This document shows positions 17,834-26,207 of a DNA stretch of 64,000 nucleotides, one piece after another. Positions within the stretch are counted from its first letter, which is position 1. Each line of letters starts with the position of its first letter. Both the position numbers and the translations under genes were made by a program. Source of the stretch: Deltaproteobacteria bacterium (GTDB lineage Bacteria > UBA10199 > JACPAL01); the NCBI GenBank assembly GCA_016180855.1, contig JACPAL010000009.1:1-64000 (forward strand), read 5' to 3'. A model generated the notes under the pieces. The model was not told the DNA's origin and ran no database searches. It saw nothing but the letters and a program-made list of their open reading frames with translations.

Positions 17834-18019
17834 TTAAGAAAAGCCTTTGGCTTCCTCTTCCTTGAAGACAAGCAGCTGATCCGACTTCTCGGCTTCATCG
17901 GGCAAGGAAGAAACCAATTTCTGGCACTCCTTCTGATTCGTCAGATGTCTTTTAAGGCGATTTTCAATAACCCGTTTGTCGAGATGTATGAAATTGAATT
18001 TGTCTTCCGTTTCCTTCAT
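17834..18019 (-). CDS. Small charged protein next to the diadenylate cyclase
   Basis: A 61-residue Lys/Glu-rich frame with an ATG start 3 bases after the cyclase stop. The tight spacing suggests co-translation. It has no cysteines, no membrane segment and no recognisable motif. A basic middle part (DKRVIENRLKRHL) is probably helical. The gene is plausible because of its position, but coding evidence is limited to its length and spacing. Confidence 0.45.
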   Translation of the reverse strand: MKETEDKFNFIHLDKRVIENRLKRHLTNQKECQKLVSSLPDEAEKSDQLLVFKEEEAKGFS

Positions 18020-18022
18020 CAG

Positions 18023-18913
18023 TTATCTCCTTGTTGGTTTTTCAATCTCCATGATAACCTTGCCGTTCTTAAAGATGCGCAGGTCGCCGGTTGACTCTGA
18101 TATCACAAGGGCGATCGCCTTCGTCAAGGCCGTTATACCGGCGGCGGCGATATGTCGGGAACCGAGGCCCTGGGGCGTCGCATCAACATCACCGACGGCG
18201 CCCAGGTAACGGCCTGCCGACAGGACGAGGCCATCCGAGCTGATCACAAAGGCGCCATCGAGAGCAGAAAATTCGATGATCGTCTCACGGAGTGAGGGGC
18301 TCAAAATGCCCTTCTCTTCGTCGGAATATCCCTTGAACGGATTGATAATCATCTGTTTAGACAGTTGCAGGACCTTTTCCTCGTCCCCAACGACAAAAAT
18401 GGTACCGACCGGTTTCCCTTCGCGCCCATGGCTGGCGAGCTCCAGCGCGATGCTGAACAGGTGTTGAAAGACATCGGGTCGGACCTCTCCCGTTAATTCC
18501 TGAAGACCATCTGTTGTGATGATCTCCTGCTCCTTGGCGGTATCGATAAAGACGACACTGTCCAGAAATTCTCCTTCCTGATGGCCCGTAAGGAAAACAA
18601 TCTTATCCCCCAGGCGGATGAGTGATTTTGACAGGGCGAGAACGACCGCCATCTTGATTTGCCCCATCCGGGTCATATTGACTGACGGGAGATGAATGAC
18701 CGGCTCCGTGTGATCGGTTAGATAGGTCTCCATGTCGGTCGGCGGGCGGCAGGTGACATAAATCAGGTGGCATCCCTTCGGGGGAGCCTCCGAGGGGGGA
18801 TCTTTGAGGGGGTCAAGGAAGATGAGGAGTGCAGAGGAGCGTGTTGTTGCGGCCAGTTGAAAGGCGGCGCTGATCAGCGTCTTGTCGATCTCCTTTAATC
18901 TCTTTTTGACCAT
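18023..18913 (-). CDS. Diadenylate cyclase (DisA_N domain protein)
   Basis: Likely makes cyclic di-AMP from two ATP. The DAC domain occupies about residues 165-290 and contains DGA at 219-221 and SRH at 252-254. The usual RHR reads RHI here, as in some non-DisA cyclases. An N-terminal domain of about 160 residues resembles neither the CdaA membrane region nor the DisA helix-hairpin-helix; the sequence looks soluble. The protein is divergent from dsbD by about 60 bases. Activity is inferred from the family, and the altered second motif is a point for testing. Confidence 0.8.
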   Translation of the reverse strand: MVKKRLKEIDKTLISAAFQLAATTRSSALLIFLDPLKDPPSEAPPKGCHLIYVTCRPPTDMETYLTDHTEPVIHLPSVNMTRMGQIKMAVVLALSKSLIRLGDKIVFLTGHQEGEFLDSVVFIDTAKEQEIITTDGLQELTGEVRPDVFQHLFSIALELASHGREGKPVGTIFVVGDEEKVLQLSKQMIINPFKGYSDEEKGILSPSLRETIIEFSALDGAFVISSDGLVLSAGRYLGAVGDVDATPQGLGSRHIAAAGITALTKAIALVISESTGDLRIFKNGKVIMEIEKPTRR

Positions 18914-18975
18914 AATCAGTTTGTCTCCGAATTCCTTGCCAAATTCAAGGTTCTTTTCATAAGATAGGTCGATTC

Positions 18976-20520
18976 ATGAAAAGATCTCTTTTAAGTTTGG
19001 CATTCCTTCTCATGGCCCTGCCCTCCTTCTCTTTTCAGGACCCCTTTCAATGGGAATACAAAATGGCGCCGCAAGAACTCACTCCGGGTGGTACTGTTGC
19101 AGTTTCGATCAATTTTCTGATCCCTGAAGGGTACTACCTCTATCGTGACAAAACCGGTCTGACCCTGCTGGAGGGGGAGGGGGCTTCCCTCAGTCATGTC
19201 ACCTATTCCCCGTCTCACAAGAAGACGGATCCGTTCTTTGGTAAGGAGATGGATGTCTTTGAGGATGTTGCCACGATTCATGCCGATCTTCAGAGGAGTG
19301 AAAAGATACCGTCTGAAAATGGAAAGATCCTTCTCCTTCTCACCTATCAAGGCTGTTCCCAGAGCCTTTGCTACCGGCAAATGCGACACGAGATATCGGT
19401 TCCGATCAAGGGGACTTTAGGGAAATCTCTTGAGGAATCTCCTCCAGTCGATTCTTCAGCGATCGGTACCGGAAAAAGGATGATTCAGAAAAGTTTTTTT
19501 TGGACACTACTGGCGGCCTTTATAGGAGGGATCTTGACCGATCTGACCCCCTGCGTCCTGCCGATCATTCCGCTGACGCTCGCCTTCATCGGGGTTAGAA
19601 GGGGGCAAAGACGCTCCAGAAATTTTCTTCTCTCCACGGTACTTATTCTGGTGATGGCGATCAGCTATGCCTTGCTCGGTTTGATCGGGACGGTACTCGG
19701 CAAAAGCCTTGGATTTCTCTTTCAGGGGATTCCGTTTCTTGTAGCGCTCTCTCTCCTCTATCTCTTTTTTGCAATCGTTCTGATGGGGTGGATTCCGTTT
19801 CATTTGCCCGTTTCACTGCAGACCCGGATATCGAGGTGGGGAGGAGAGGGATTCTTGGGGGCCGTGTTGGCGGGGATGACCGTTGGTATCCTGGCGGCCC
19901 CTTGTGTTGGCCCGGTCCTGGGCTCTCTGCTTCTCTATGTCTCTCAGTCAGGCAGTCTGGTTGCCGGATTCACACTTCTTTTCGCGTTTGGATTGGGGAT
20001 GGGCTCTCTTTTTCTTGTTGCCGCCATTTTTTATCATTCTCTCGCGGGGCAGAGTTGGGGGGCCTCTTTAACGCTCTGGTCCAAACGGCTATTGGCGCTT
20101 TTGATGATTCTCCTGGCCGGCTACTACGCCCTGACGGCGCACCGACAGATAGGGAAGAATGGGTTACGTGAATCGTCCTCTTCCTTCTGGATGACCGATC
20201 CGGAGACCGCTTTTTTGGAGGCGGCGAAGCAAGACCGGCCGATCTTTGTCGACTTCTTTGCAGAGTGGTGTCTCCCCTGTCTCGAGATGGAGAGGAGGAC
20301 CTTCAACCAGGAGACGTTTCAGGAATTTCTTAAAACTGATTTTGTCCCCTTGAAGATTGACTGTACGGTCGAGACCCCCACCTGTAAAAGAATGGTTGAA
20401 AGGTACCAGGTGTTTGGTTGGCCAACCTATTTGATCCTTGACAGGGAGGGGAGGGTGCTTCAGAGGTTCGTCGGTGAGGTGATGGGGCCGGAAGAATTAA
20501 CGAAGAGGTTGCAGCGATGA
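18976..20520 (+). CDS. dsbD: Thiol:disulfide interchange protein DsbD
   Basis: Moves reducing power from cytoplasmic thioredoxin to the periplasm; 514 residues. The order is: signal peptide (MKRSLLSLAFLLMALPSFSF), periplasmic N-domain with its Cys pair in YQGCSQSLCYRQ, a membrane core of about eight segments with the two conserved Cys in TPCVLPIIPL and AAPCVGPVLG, and a C-terminal thioredoxin-like domain with CLPC in FFAEWCLPC. All three Cys pairs are present, so electron relay should be intact. The stop overlaps folE by 4 bases. It fits with the c-type cytochrome-like proteins seen near 54-55 kb, which need reduced periplasmic cysteines. Confidence 0.93.
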   Translation: MKRSLLSLAFLLMALPSFSFQDPFQWEYKMAPQELTPGGTVAVSINFLIPEGYYLYRDKTGLTLLEGEGASLSHVTYSPSHKKTDPFFGKEMDVFEDVATIHADLQRSEKIPSENGKILLLLTYQGCSQSLCYRQMRHEISVPIKGTLGKSLEESPPVDSSAIGTGKRMIQKSFFWTLLAAFIGGILTDLTPCVLPIIPLTLAFIGVRRGQRRSRNFLLSTVLILVMAISYALLGLIGTVLGKSLGFLFQGIPFLVALSLLYLFFAIVLMGWIPFHLPVSLQTRISRWGGEGFLGAVLAGMTVGILAAPCVGPVLGSLLLYVSQSGSLVAGFTLLFAFGLGMGSLFLVAAIFYHSLAGQSWGASLTLWSKRLLALLMILLAGYYALTAHRQIGKNGLRESSSSFWMTDPETAFLEAAKQDRPIFVDFFAEWCLPCLEMERRTFNQETFQEFLKTDFVPLKIDCTVETPTCKRMVERYQVFGWPTYLILDREGRVLQRFVGEVMGPEELTKRLQR

Positions 20521-21119
20521 AAAACAGGGTTTCAAATCCCGTTGTTTCGATCACCGTCCGGAACGAGGAAGATCCGTTGGCGGGATTGTTTCGTGATCTT
20601 CTTTTGGCGCTCGGAGAGGATCCAGTCCGGGAGGGTCTTCAAAGGACGCCGGTTCGGATGGCGCGGTCGCTTCGAATGCTGACCTCCGGTTATAATCAAA
20701 ATGTTGATCAGGTGTTGAACGGGGCGCTCTTTGCCGAAAACTACGACGAGATGGTCACCGTCAAAGATATCTCTTTCTATTCGCTCTGCGAGCATCATCT
20801 TCTGCCATTTTTTGGACGGTGTCACGTTGGTTATGTCCCCAAAGATCGGATTGTCGGATTAAGCAAGATTGCCCGAATGGTAGAAATTTTTGCAAAACGC
20901 CTTCAGGTGCAAGAGAGATTCACCAAACAGATTGCCGAGACGATCCAAAAAGCGTTGGACCCCAAAGGGGTTGCGGTTGTGGTGGAGGCGGAGCATCTTT
21001 GCATGCAGATGCGCGGGGTTCAGAAGCCGGGGTCCAAGGTTGTGACCTCTTCGATGCTCGGTGTCTTCCGGCGACGTCAGGAGACGCGTGAAGAGTTCAT
21101 GAATTTAATCAGGGGATGA
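20517..21119 (+). CDS. folE: GTP cyclohydrolase I
   Basis: Converts GTP to 7,8-dihydroneopterin triphosphate for folate and queuosine synthesis. The 200 residues include LTSGYNQNVDQVLNGALF, the zinc-binding SLCEHHLLPFFGRCHVGYVP, and AEHLCMQMRGVQKPGS. The Cys/His zinc ligands and catalytic His are visible. It is translationally coupled to dsbD (ATGA), although the functions are unrelated. queF, a later enzyme of the queuosine branch, is about 3 kb downstream on the other strand. Confidence 0.95.
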   Translation: MKNRVSNPVVSITVRNEEDPLAGLFRDLLLALGEDPVREGLQRTPVRMARSLRMLTSGYNQNVDQVLNGALFAENYDEMVTVKDISFYSLCEHHLLPFFGRCHVGYVPKDRIVGLSKIARMVEIFAKRLQVQERFTKQIAETIQKALDPKGVAVVVEAEHLCMQMRGVQKPGSKVVTSSMLGVFRRRQETREEFMNLIRG

Positions 21120-21122
21120 GTT

Positions 21123-22742
21123 TTAGTTGATTCCCTGGAAAAAAATACGAAGACCCTGTCCCTGAACCTCTGGTAGACTCCAATGCCTAAGCAATCCAAG
21201 GGTGGGGGCGATATCAAGCAGATTCATATTTGGCACAACAACCCCTCTCTTGACCCCTCGTCCTGCAACAACAAAAATAGTTTTCATGTCAGGAAGCTCC
21301 GGAGAGTATCCATGGTTCCCTTTGGCCAAAAAGGCCTCCTTGACAAGGGGGGTCTTCATCGCGGGACTGAATGAATATCCCGGCAATGCCTCAACAACAA
21401 GATCGGCTTTGGGGAACCCGCCTCGTCTAGCCATCTCATTTTTTTCATAGATCCTGGCGATCCCATTCTCTGGATTTTGCATCAGATTATTCAACAACTG
21501 ACGAACCGTTGCTAATGTTGTCTCATCCTTTGGATCCTTCAGGACGATTCCGACCATCGCCCCTTCCCCATGAATGGCTGCCTTCCAGTCAGTTATCTCT
21601 CCACTCGCATCCAGTTTTATAAGACCATGATCCCTTAGGACGGGATTCAGGCGAATCCTTTTTTGACAAGGTGTGAATCCGTGATCTGAGACAATCGCAA
21701 AGGCCGTCTGTTCATAAGTCCCGGCACTCCTCGTTGCCCGCAGGATCTCTCCTATCCAACGATCGATCTTTTCAAGTTCTCCATACGCCTCCGGGCTGAA
21801 AGGGCCATATCGATGTTGGGCGTCGTCCAGACCGACAAAATGACCCAGAACAAGATCTGGTTTTTCTCGGGCAACAAGATATTTCAACGCTTGTGCCGTG
21901 AGAGGGTCCGGAAGACCATGAGAGACCCTCCTTTTATACCTTTTCCAGTCGATCCGACTAAAATAAGTATCTTCTATCGTCGTAACGAGACCTTTCGGTG
22001 TTGAGTGCCTTCGGAGCCACGGAAGCGTTCTCTCCAGACCATCGGCATCCCAATATTCAGGGATATTGAAATTCATACGGGCGTCAACGGTGACAGGCCA
22101 GTTGACACTGGCGGTCTTCCCTCCGTTCTCACTTTCGGCCTGCCAGATTGTTTTGGCTCGTATGCTTCTCGAGTCCCAATAATACTTTTCTGCTATTGGG
22201 TCTTTTGGATCGAACATGAGATTCTGATCCACACCATGTTTTGCCGGGGTGACTCCTGTTACAATCGTTGTGTGGGCCGGATAGGTAACAGAAGGATAAA
22301 CGCTCTCTACGGACGCGGCGTAAGAGCCTGTTGCCATAAGGGCAGCGAGAGTAGGGATCTCCAGACCCAATTGGTCTTGTTGCAGCAGATATTCCCGCTT
22401 TAGGCCATCAATGGAAATAATGATGAGATGATCGGGATGGCCTGGAAGAGGTTCTGCCGGTGGTATCGGAAAAGGGCGGATGTTAAGACTCGCATGACAA
22501 GCCAACCCCCCCATTAGAAAGACGGTGAGAGAGATCCCGGAAAGGATTGCCCCGGAGGCCAGACCGAATCTTGTCCCTGATTGCCAAACTCCAGCCGTTC
22601 GTGGAAAATGGAGCCCTGCCAGCATATTTCTTGAAGGGGCCCTTGTTAAAGAGTTTGGAATAGTCCCGATCTCGCGAGCGGCTCCCGTCAAAGAGGTGCC
22701 GACAAAGGTGGTTGTTTGGCCAATAGAGCGTCGAATCTCCAT
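21123..22742 (-). CDS. Type I phosphodiesterase / nucleotide pyrophosphatase family protein
   Basis: A phosphodiesterase of the alkaline-phosphatase superfamily, probably exported. Metal and nucleophile motifs are IISIDGLK near residue 108, PSVTYPAHTTIVTG near 145 (nucleophile Thr), GLDDAQHRYGP near 296, VSDHGF near 345 and GNHGY near 475. Before the catalytic domain lies a hydrophobic stretch (GAILSGISLTVFLMGGLAC, about 65-83) that is either a membrane anchor or an unusual lipoprotein signal. The first 60 residues before it are atypically long, so the true start may be an internal ATG such as MLAGLHF. The substrate is unknown. Confidence 0.8.
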   Translation of the reverse strand: MEIRRSIGQTTTFVGTSLTGAAREIGTIPNSLTRAPSRNMLAGLHFPRTAGVWQSGTRFGLASGAILSGISLTVFLMGGLACHASLNIRPFPIPPAEPLPGHPDHLIIISIDGLKREYLLQQDQLGLEIPTLAALMATGSYAASVESVYPSVTYPAHTTIVTGVTPAKHGVDQNLMFDPKDPIAEKYYWDSRSIRAKTIWQAESENGGKTASVNWPVTVDARMNFNIPEYWDADGLERTLPWLRRHSTPKGLVTTIEDTYFSRIDWKRYKRRVSHGLPDPLTAQALKYLVAREKPDLVLGHFVGLDDAQHRYGPFSPEAYGELEKIDRWIGEILRATRSAGTYEQTAFAIVSDHGFTPCQKRIRLNPVLRDHGLIKLDASGEITDWKAAIHGEGAMVGIVLKDPKDETTLATVRQLLNNLMQNPENGIARIYEKNEMARRGGFPKADLVVEALPGYSFSPAMKTPLVKEAFLAKGNHGYSPELPDMKTIFVVAGRGVKRGVVVPNMNLLDIAPTLGLLRHWSLPEVQGQGLRIFFQGIN

Positions 22743-22862
22743 GCCTGAATATTATCGTCTCCCGGCAACCGGAGTTGTGGTTTGTCTATTTTATCCGCCT
22801 CCGCCAGAAAACCCTGCCGTCTTGCGGCGGGGAGCTTCATCGGCGACTTTGTAGCCAAGATT

Positions 22863-22877
22863 ATGTTTGACAAACAT
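22863..22877. promoter_or_regulatory. 15-bp perfect palindrome upstream of the ATPase gene
   Basis: ATGTTTGACAAACAT is a perfect inverted repeat with one central base. It includes a TTGACA-like element and is followed at once by a second weaker inverted repeat (ATGATG with CATCAT). It sits about 30 bases before the ATPase start in the 163-base gap to the divergent phosphodiesterase. An operator is possible. The rest of this gap shows nothing clear. Confidence 0.35.
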
Positions 22878-22905
22878 GATGTTTATTTGGCATCATTTTG
22901 TCTTA

Positions 22906-24189
22906 ATGGAGTTCTGGAACCGAAAACAAGAGCTGCTTCAAATCAAAAAACAGATTGGGAAACGATCTCTTGGTTATGTCACCGGCCGGCGGCGCGTTGG
23001 AAAAACGGCTCTTCTTGTTAAGGCGTGTGAGGAGCTTGGCGGATTTTATCACCAGGCGGTCGAGGGGACCGCCCAACAACAACTTCTCCATTTGGCGGAG
23101 GAGATCGGACAAGCGCTTCCTCTGTTTCGTGAGATTGTTCCGAAAAGTTGGGGTGAGTTTTTTGCGCTTCTTTCTCGCGAGGCCCTTCCCTCACTGATTG
23201 TTTTTGATGAATTTCCTTATTGGGTGCAAGGAGATTCCACCCTGCCAAGCCTTCTTCAAAAATGGGTCGATCATGAACTTCCCAAGAAGAAGAGCTCCCT
23301 TTTTGTTTCAGGATCTTCTCAATCGATGCTGTTTTCGCATTTTTTGCGTCAAAATGTTCCTCTTTATGGTCGGGCACAAATCCATTTGTCTCTGGAACCG
23401 ATGAGCTACGAATGGTTTTGCAGGGTCATGAAATATCCTGTTGATGATCCGGATTCTTTTCTTCGTTTTTCGCTGGTTGGCGGGATTCCACATTACTGGA
23501 AGTTAATGCCTTCGGGGGATGTTATCGAGCAGGCAGACCTTCTTTATTTTGCTCCCGGGGCTCTTCTCTCTGAGGAACCTGTTCAGATGTTGCGCGACGA
23601 AGGCGTGACGGGATCCATTTCAAAGGCGATTCTTGATCTGGTAGGACGGGGTGTTTCGAAACCGAGTGAATTAGCCTCACGTTTGGGAATTCCTCATGGT
23701 AATCTTTCGCGTCCCTTGGCTCTTCTTCTGGAGCTCTCTTTTCTCAAGAGAGAATTTCCATTCGGCGAGTCGGCTCGCACGACGAAGAAGATTCTTTACC
23801 GGGTCGAAGATCCTGTTCTCTCATTTTATTATGGTACTTTTCTTCCTTTCAGAGCCCAGTGGCCGGGTATGAATAAAGAGGAGAAACGTACCTTATTAAA
23901 ACAGCATGCCTGCCGCCAATGGGAGATCTTTTGTCGGCGATGCCTGCCGGGATCCGGGCGGTATTGGGAAAAGGAGGTTGAAATCGATCTTGTAACTCGT
24001 CAAGGTCAGGAAGGTTACCTTATTGCGGAGTGTAAATGGGCAAATCTAGACAAAAAAGAGGAGTCAAGACTTGTTGAAAACCTGAAGAGAAAATTTGAAC
24101 AAGCGGCCTTGAGTCAAAAGATGAAAGGGAAGAAGGTTAGTTTCCGGATCTTTTCTCACCGGGATCTAACTTCCCTCGCTGCAATGTAA
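22906..24189 (+). CDS. AAA ATPase with C-terminal DUF234 nuclease-like domain
   Basis: A member of the ATPase family often called archaeal-type ATPase (DUF234). The internal ATG (MEFWNRKQEL) fits the family start better than the frame beginning 13 codons upstream. Walker A is GRRRVGKTALL near residues 27-37 and Walker B is LIVFDEFPYW near 98. A winged-helix region near 240-290 (KPSELASRLGIPHGNLSRPL) follows. The C-terminal DUF234 part contains EKEVEIDLVTRQGQEGYLIA then ECKW, a PD-(D/E)XK-like pattern. Members are often mobile or stress-related, but the role is unknown. It may be horizontally acquired. Confidence 0.8.
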   Translation: MEFWNRKQELLQIKKQIGKRSLGYVTGRRRVGKTALLVKACEELGGFYHQAVEGTAQQQLLHLAEEIGQALPLFREIVPKSWGEFFALLSREALPSLIVFDEFPYWVQGDSTLPSLLQKWVDHELPKKKSSLFVSGSSQSMLFSHFLRQNVPLYGRAQIHLSLEPMSYEWFCRVMKYPVDDPDSFLRFSLVGGIPHYWKLMPSGDVIEQADLLYFAPGALLSEEPVQMLRDEGVTGSISKAILDLVGRGVSKPSELASRLGIPHGNLSRPLALLLELSFLKREFPFGESARTTKKILYRVEDPVLSFYYGTFLPFRAQWPGMNKEEKRTLLKQHACRQWEIFCRRCLPGSGRYWEKEVEIDLVTRQGQEGYLIAECKWANLDKKEESRLVENLKRKFEQAALSQKMKGKKVSFRIFSHRDLTSLAAM

Positions 24190-24194
24190 CCGAC

Positions 24195-24548
24195 TTACCT
24201 GAGATAAGTCGCCTTGATCGTCGAACTGATTCCACCACGCACAGTGAATTCTCCCATAACCTCCATAAATCGAGGTTGGCAGGCGGCGACGAGGTCATCC
24301 AGAATCTGATTCACAACCCGTTCGTAGAAGACCCCTTCGTTCCGGTAGGACCAGAGGTAGAGTTTGAGTGATTTGAGCTCAATACAGAGTTCATGAGGGA
24401 TGTACCGGATAACAATCTTTCCAAAATCAGGCTGACCGGTTTTTGGACAGACACTCGTGAATTCGGGACAGTCCATGCGAATTTCATAGTCCCGTTCCGG
24501 TTTCGGGTTGGGAAAGGTCTCAAGGTTCCTGGATGGTTTTGTCGACAT
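24195..24548 (-). CDS. queF: 7-cyano-7-deazaguanine reductase QueF
   Basis: NADPH-dependent reductase turning preQ0 into preQ1 in queuosine tRNA modification. The start chosen ([12 protein letters not shown]) follows an AGGAG ribosome site and gives 117 residues, the short unimodular YkvM-type size. The longer frame runs into trmB. The catalytic Cys is in [13 protein letters not shown] and the conserved segment [16 protein letters not shown] is the substrate site. It is the last gene of an aldolase-trmB-queF run on the minus strand. Confidence 0.93.
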   Translation of the reverse strand: MSTKPSRNLETFPNPKPERDYEIRMDCPEFTSVCPKTGQPDFGKIVIRYIPHELCIELKSLKLYLWSYRNEGVFYERVVNQILDDLVAACQPRFMEVMGEFTVRGGISSTIKATYLR

Positions 24549-24582
24549 CGACTCCTGCCCTATCTGCTTCCCAAGGGTGATT

Positions 24583-25092
24583 TCAAGCCTTTTTATACGC
24601 CATCGCCTGCAAGGAACGGCCTTCTCGACTCCACTTTTCCGCATAGAAGGTCGGAAAGAGTGAGGCATCGGCCGTTTTTAAGAGAAATTCCGGTAGCTCC
24701 GCAAAGACCTCCTGAATCTGGTTTTTGTATTGAGAGTCATCCGTTGCGACAAACACAGAACCGCCGGCCTTGAGAGAGCGATGGAGGTCTTTCAAGAACG
24801 GTGTTTGAAACAGTCTGTGTTTCGCATGGCGGCGTTTGGGCCAGGGATCGGAATAAAGGATGTAAACCTCATCGAAGACCTCTTCCTGAAATTTTTCTGG
24901 AACGACGATTCGCGCATCACCAAACAAAACAGAAACGTTGGGATAAGGTTCCAGGCGTCTCAAGAGTTTTTCAAACCGCTTCCGTTTGTATTCGATGGCG
25001 GCAATCTGCTTTAAGGGATTGTTTTGGGCGAGTGAGATCAGAAAGTCACCGCGGCCAGGGCCAATCTCCAGAATAGAGGGATTTGTGGACAC
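24583..25092 (-). CDS. trmB: tRNA (guanine-N7-)-methyltransferase TrmB
   Basis: Methylates guanine 46 of tRNA using S-adenosylmethionine. The motif I region is [16 protein letters not shown]. The substrate-binding signature [17 protein letters not shown] and the ATDD motif of the C-terminal half are present. With the GTG start it has 169 residues, shorter than usual because the N-terminal segment before motif I is nearly missing. The same frame is open upstream for about 20 codons inside the aldolase gene without an ATG, so a non-standard earlier start is possible. It begins 11 bases after the aldolase stop. Confidence 0.88.
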   Translation of the reverse strand: MSTNPSILEIGPGRGDFLISLAQNNPLKQIAAIEYKRKRFEKLLRRLEPYPNVSVLFGDARIVVPEKFQEEVFDEVYILYSDPWPKRRHAKHRLFQTPFLKDLHRSLKAGGSVFVATDDSQYKNQIQEVFAELPEFLLKTADASLFPTFYAEKWSREGRSLQAMAYKKA

Positions 25093-25103
25093 GGTACCGG
25101 AAG

Positions 25104-26135
25104 TTAGCGAGATCTTGCCTCGACCTTCCCCCGTCCACCGAATTTTTCATGCCAGGGATAAGCCCCCTTTTCCAGAACGGCATTCAACGCCTTAATGTTT
25201 TGGACGCCGCGGTCCGAGAGCCAGCGCTCCAGTGCGGCAACGCCCGACTTGGCATAAACAGGGATTCCCTCCTTCCAGGTGGCACGGCCACAGAGGACTC
25301 CATTAAAATGGACCCCGGCCTGGAGTGCGAGTTCAAGGCTTTCCCGGAATTCCTCATCACTGACACCGGCTGAAAGATAGATAAACGGTTTTTGAGTGAC
25401 CGCCGCTGCCTTCCGGAAGAGTTCCTTCGCCTCATCCCGCGTATAAGCAGATTCTCCCTTACAGGTCTCCGCCCCCTTGACGAACTTCATGTTGATCGGC
25501 ACTTCGACCTTGAGGACATCGACGTGATAGCGATCTTTTGAGAACTCCTCCATGCTATGAGTGACAATCTCCGGCTTCTTACGCGCGTATTCGATCCCTT
25601 TCTCATCCTCTCCGCCCGTTGCATAGCCGACAAACTCGAGGAAATAGGGGATGTCATTTTCAACACACTCCCGGCCGATTTTTTCCACCCAGTCATGCTT
25701 TCGTTTGTTGATCTCCTTTTGCTCAAAGGGGGAGTAGTAGAGGAGGATCTTGACCGCATTCGCCCCTGCCGCAATCGATTTTTTGACATTCCAACCTGGA
25801 ATGAGTTGGGGAAATCGTCCGGGTGATGTCTGGTCATAGCCGGTTGATTCATAGGAGAGGAGAAGGCCAGCGTTTGAGGCCCTCTGGCGGGCCGCTTCCA
25901 GACCGAATTCCGGATCCAGCAGAACGGCCGTGGCATGTGGCGTCAGTACTTTTGTAACGGCCGTTTTGAACTCCGACATCATTTGAGCCGTTATCTCTTT
26001 AGGATCACATCCTTTCTCCTTGGCAATCGCCTTTTGCAGCGAACCTCTCTGGTCCATCGCCGCCGCGGCAATGACCCCTTTTTTGTTGGCCAGTTTCTCG
26101 AGATTTTTCAGTTTGCCCGGTGTCAGTGTTGTCAT
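25104..26135 (-). CDS. Class I aldolase, tagatose 1,6-diphosphate aldolase (LacD) type
   Basis: A 343-residue LacD-like class I aldolase. It likely cleaves fructose or tagatose bisphosphate through a Schiff base. The start with AGGAGG just upstream (MTTLTPGKLKNLEKL) is preferred over the longer frame. Family features are AAAAMDQRGSLQ, DPEFGLEA, KILLYYSP, and VLKVEVPINMKFV with the Schiff-base Lys. ELALQAGVHFNGVLCGRATW is also present. Which hexose bisphosphate is used cannot be told. It is followed by trmB and queF, probably in one transcript. Confidence 0.88.
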   Translation of the reverse strand: MTTLTPGKLKNLEKLANKKGVIAAAAMDQRGSLQKAIAKEKGCDPKEITAQMMSEFKTAVTKVLTPHATAVLLDPEFGLEAARQRASNAGLLLSYESTGYDQTSPGRFPQLIPGWNVKKSIAAGANAVKILLYYSPFEQKEINKRKHDWVEKIGRECVENDIPYFLEFVGYATGGEDEKGIEYARKKPEIVTHSMEEFSKDRYHVDVLKVEVPINMKFVKGAETCKGESAYTRDEAKELFRKAAAVTQKPFIYLSAGVSDEEFRESLELALQAGVHFNGVLCGRATWKEGIPVYAKSGVAALERWLSDRGVQNIKALNAVLEKGAYPWHEKFGGRGKVEARSR

Positions 26136-26207
26136 CGTCCCCCTCCTTTTTGGTTTCACAATGCAAGGTTCTTTATGAAAAACAGGATTCTTTATCAACC
26201 CTATCTA

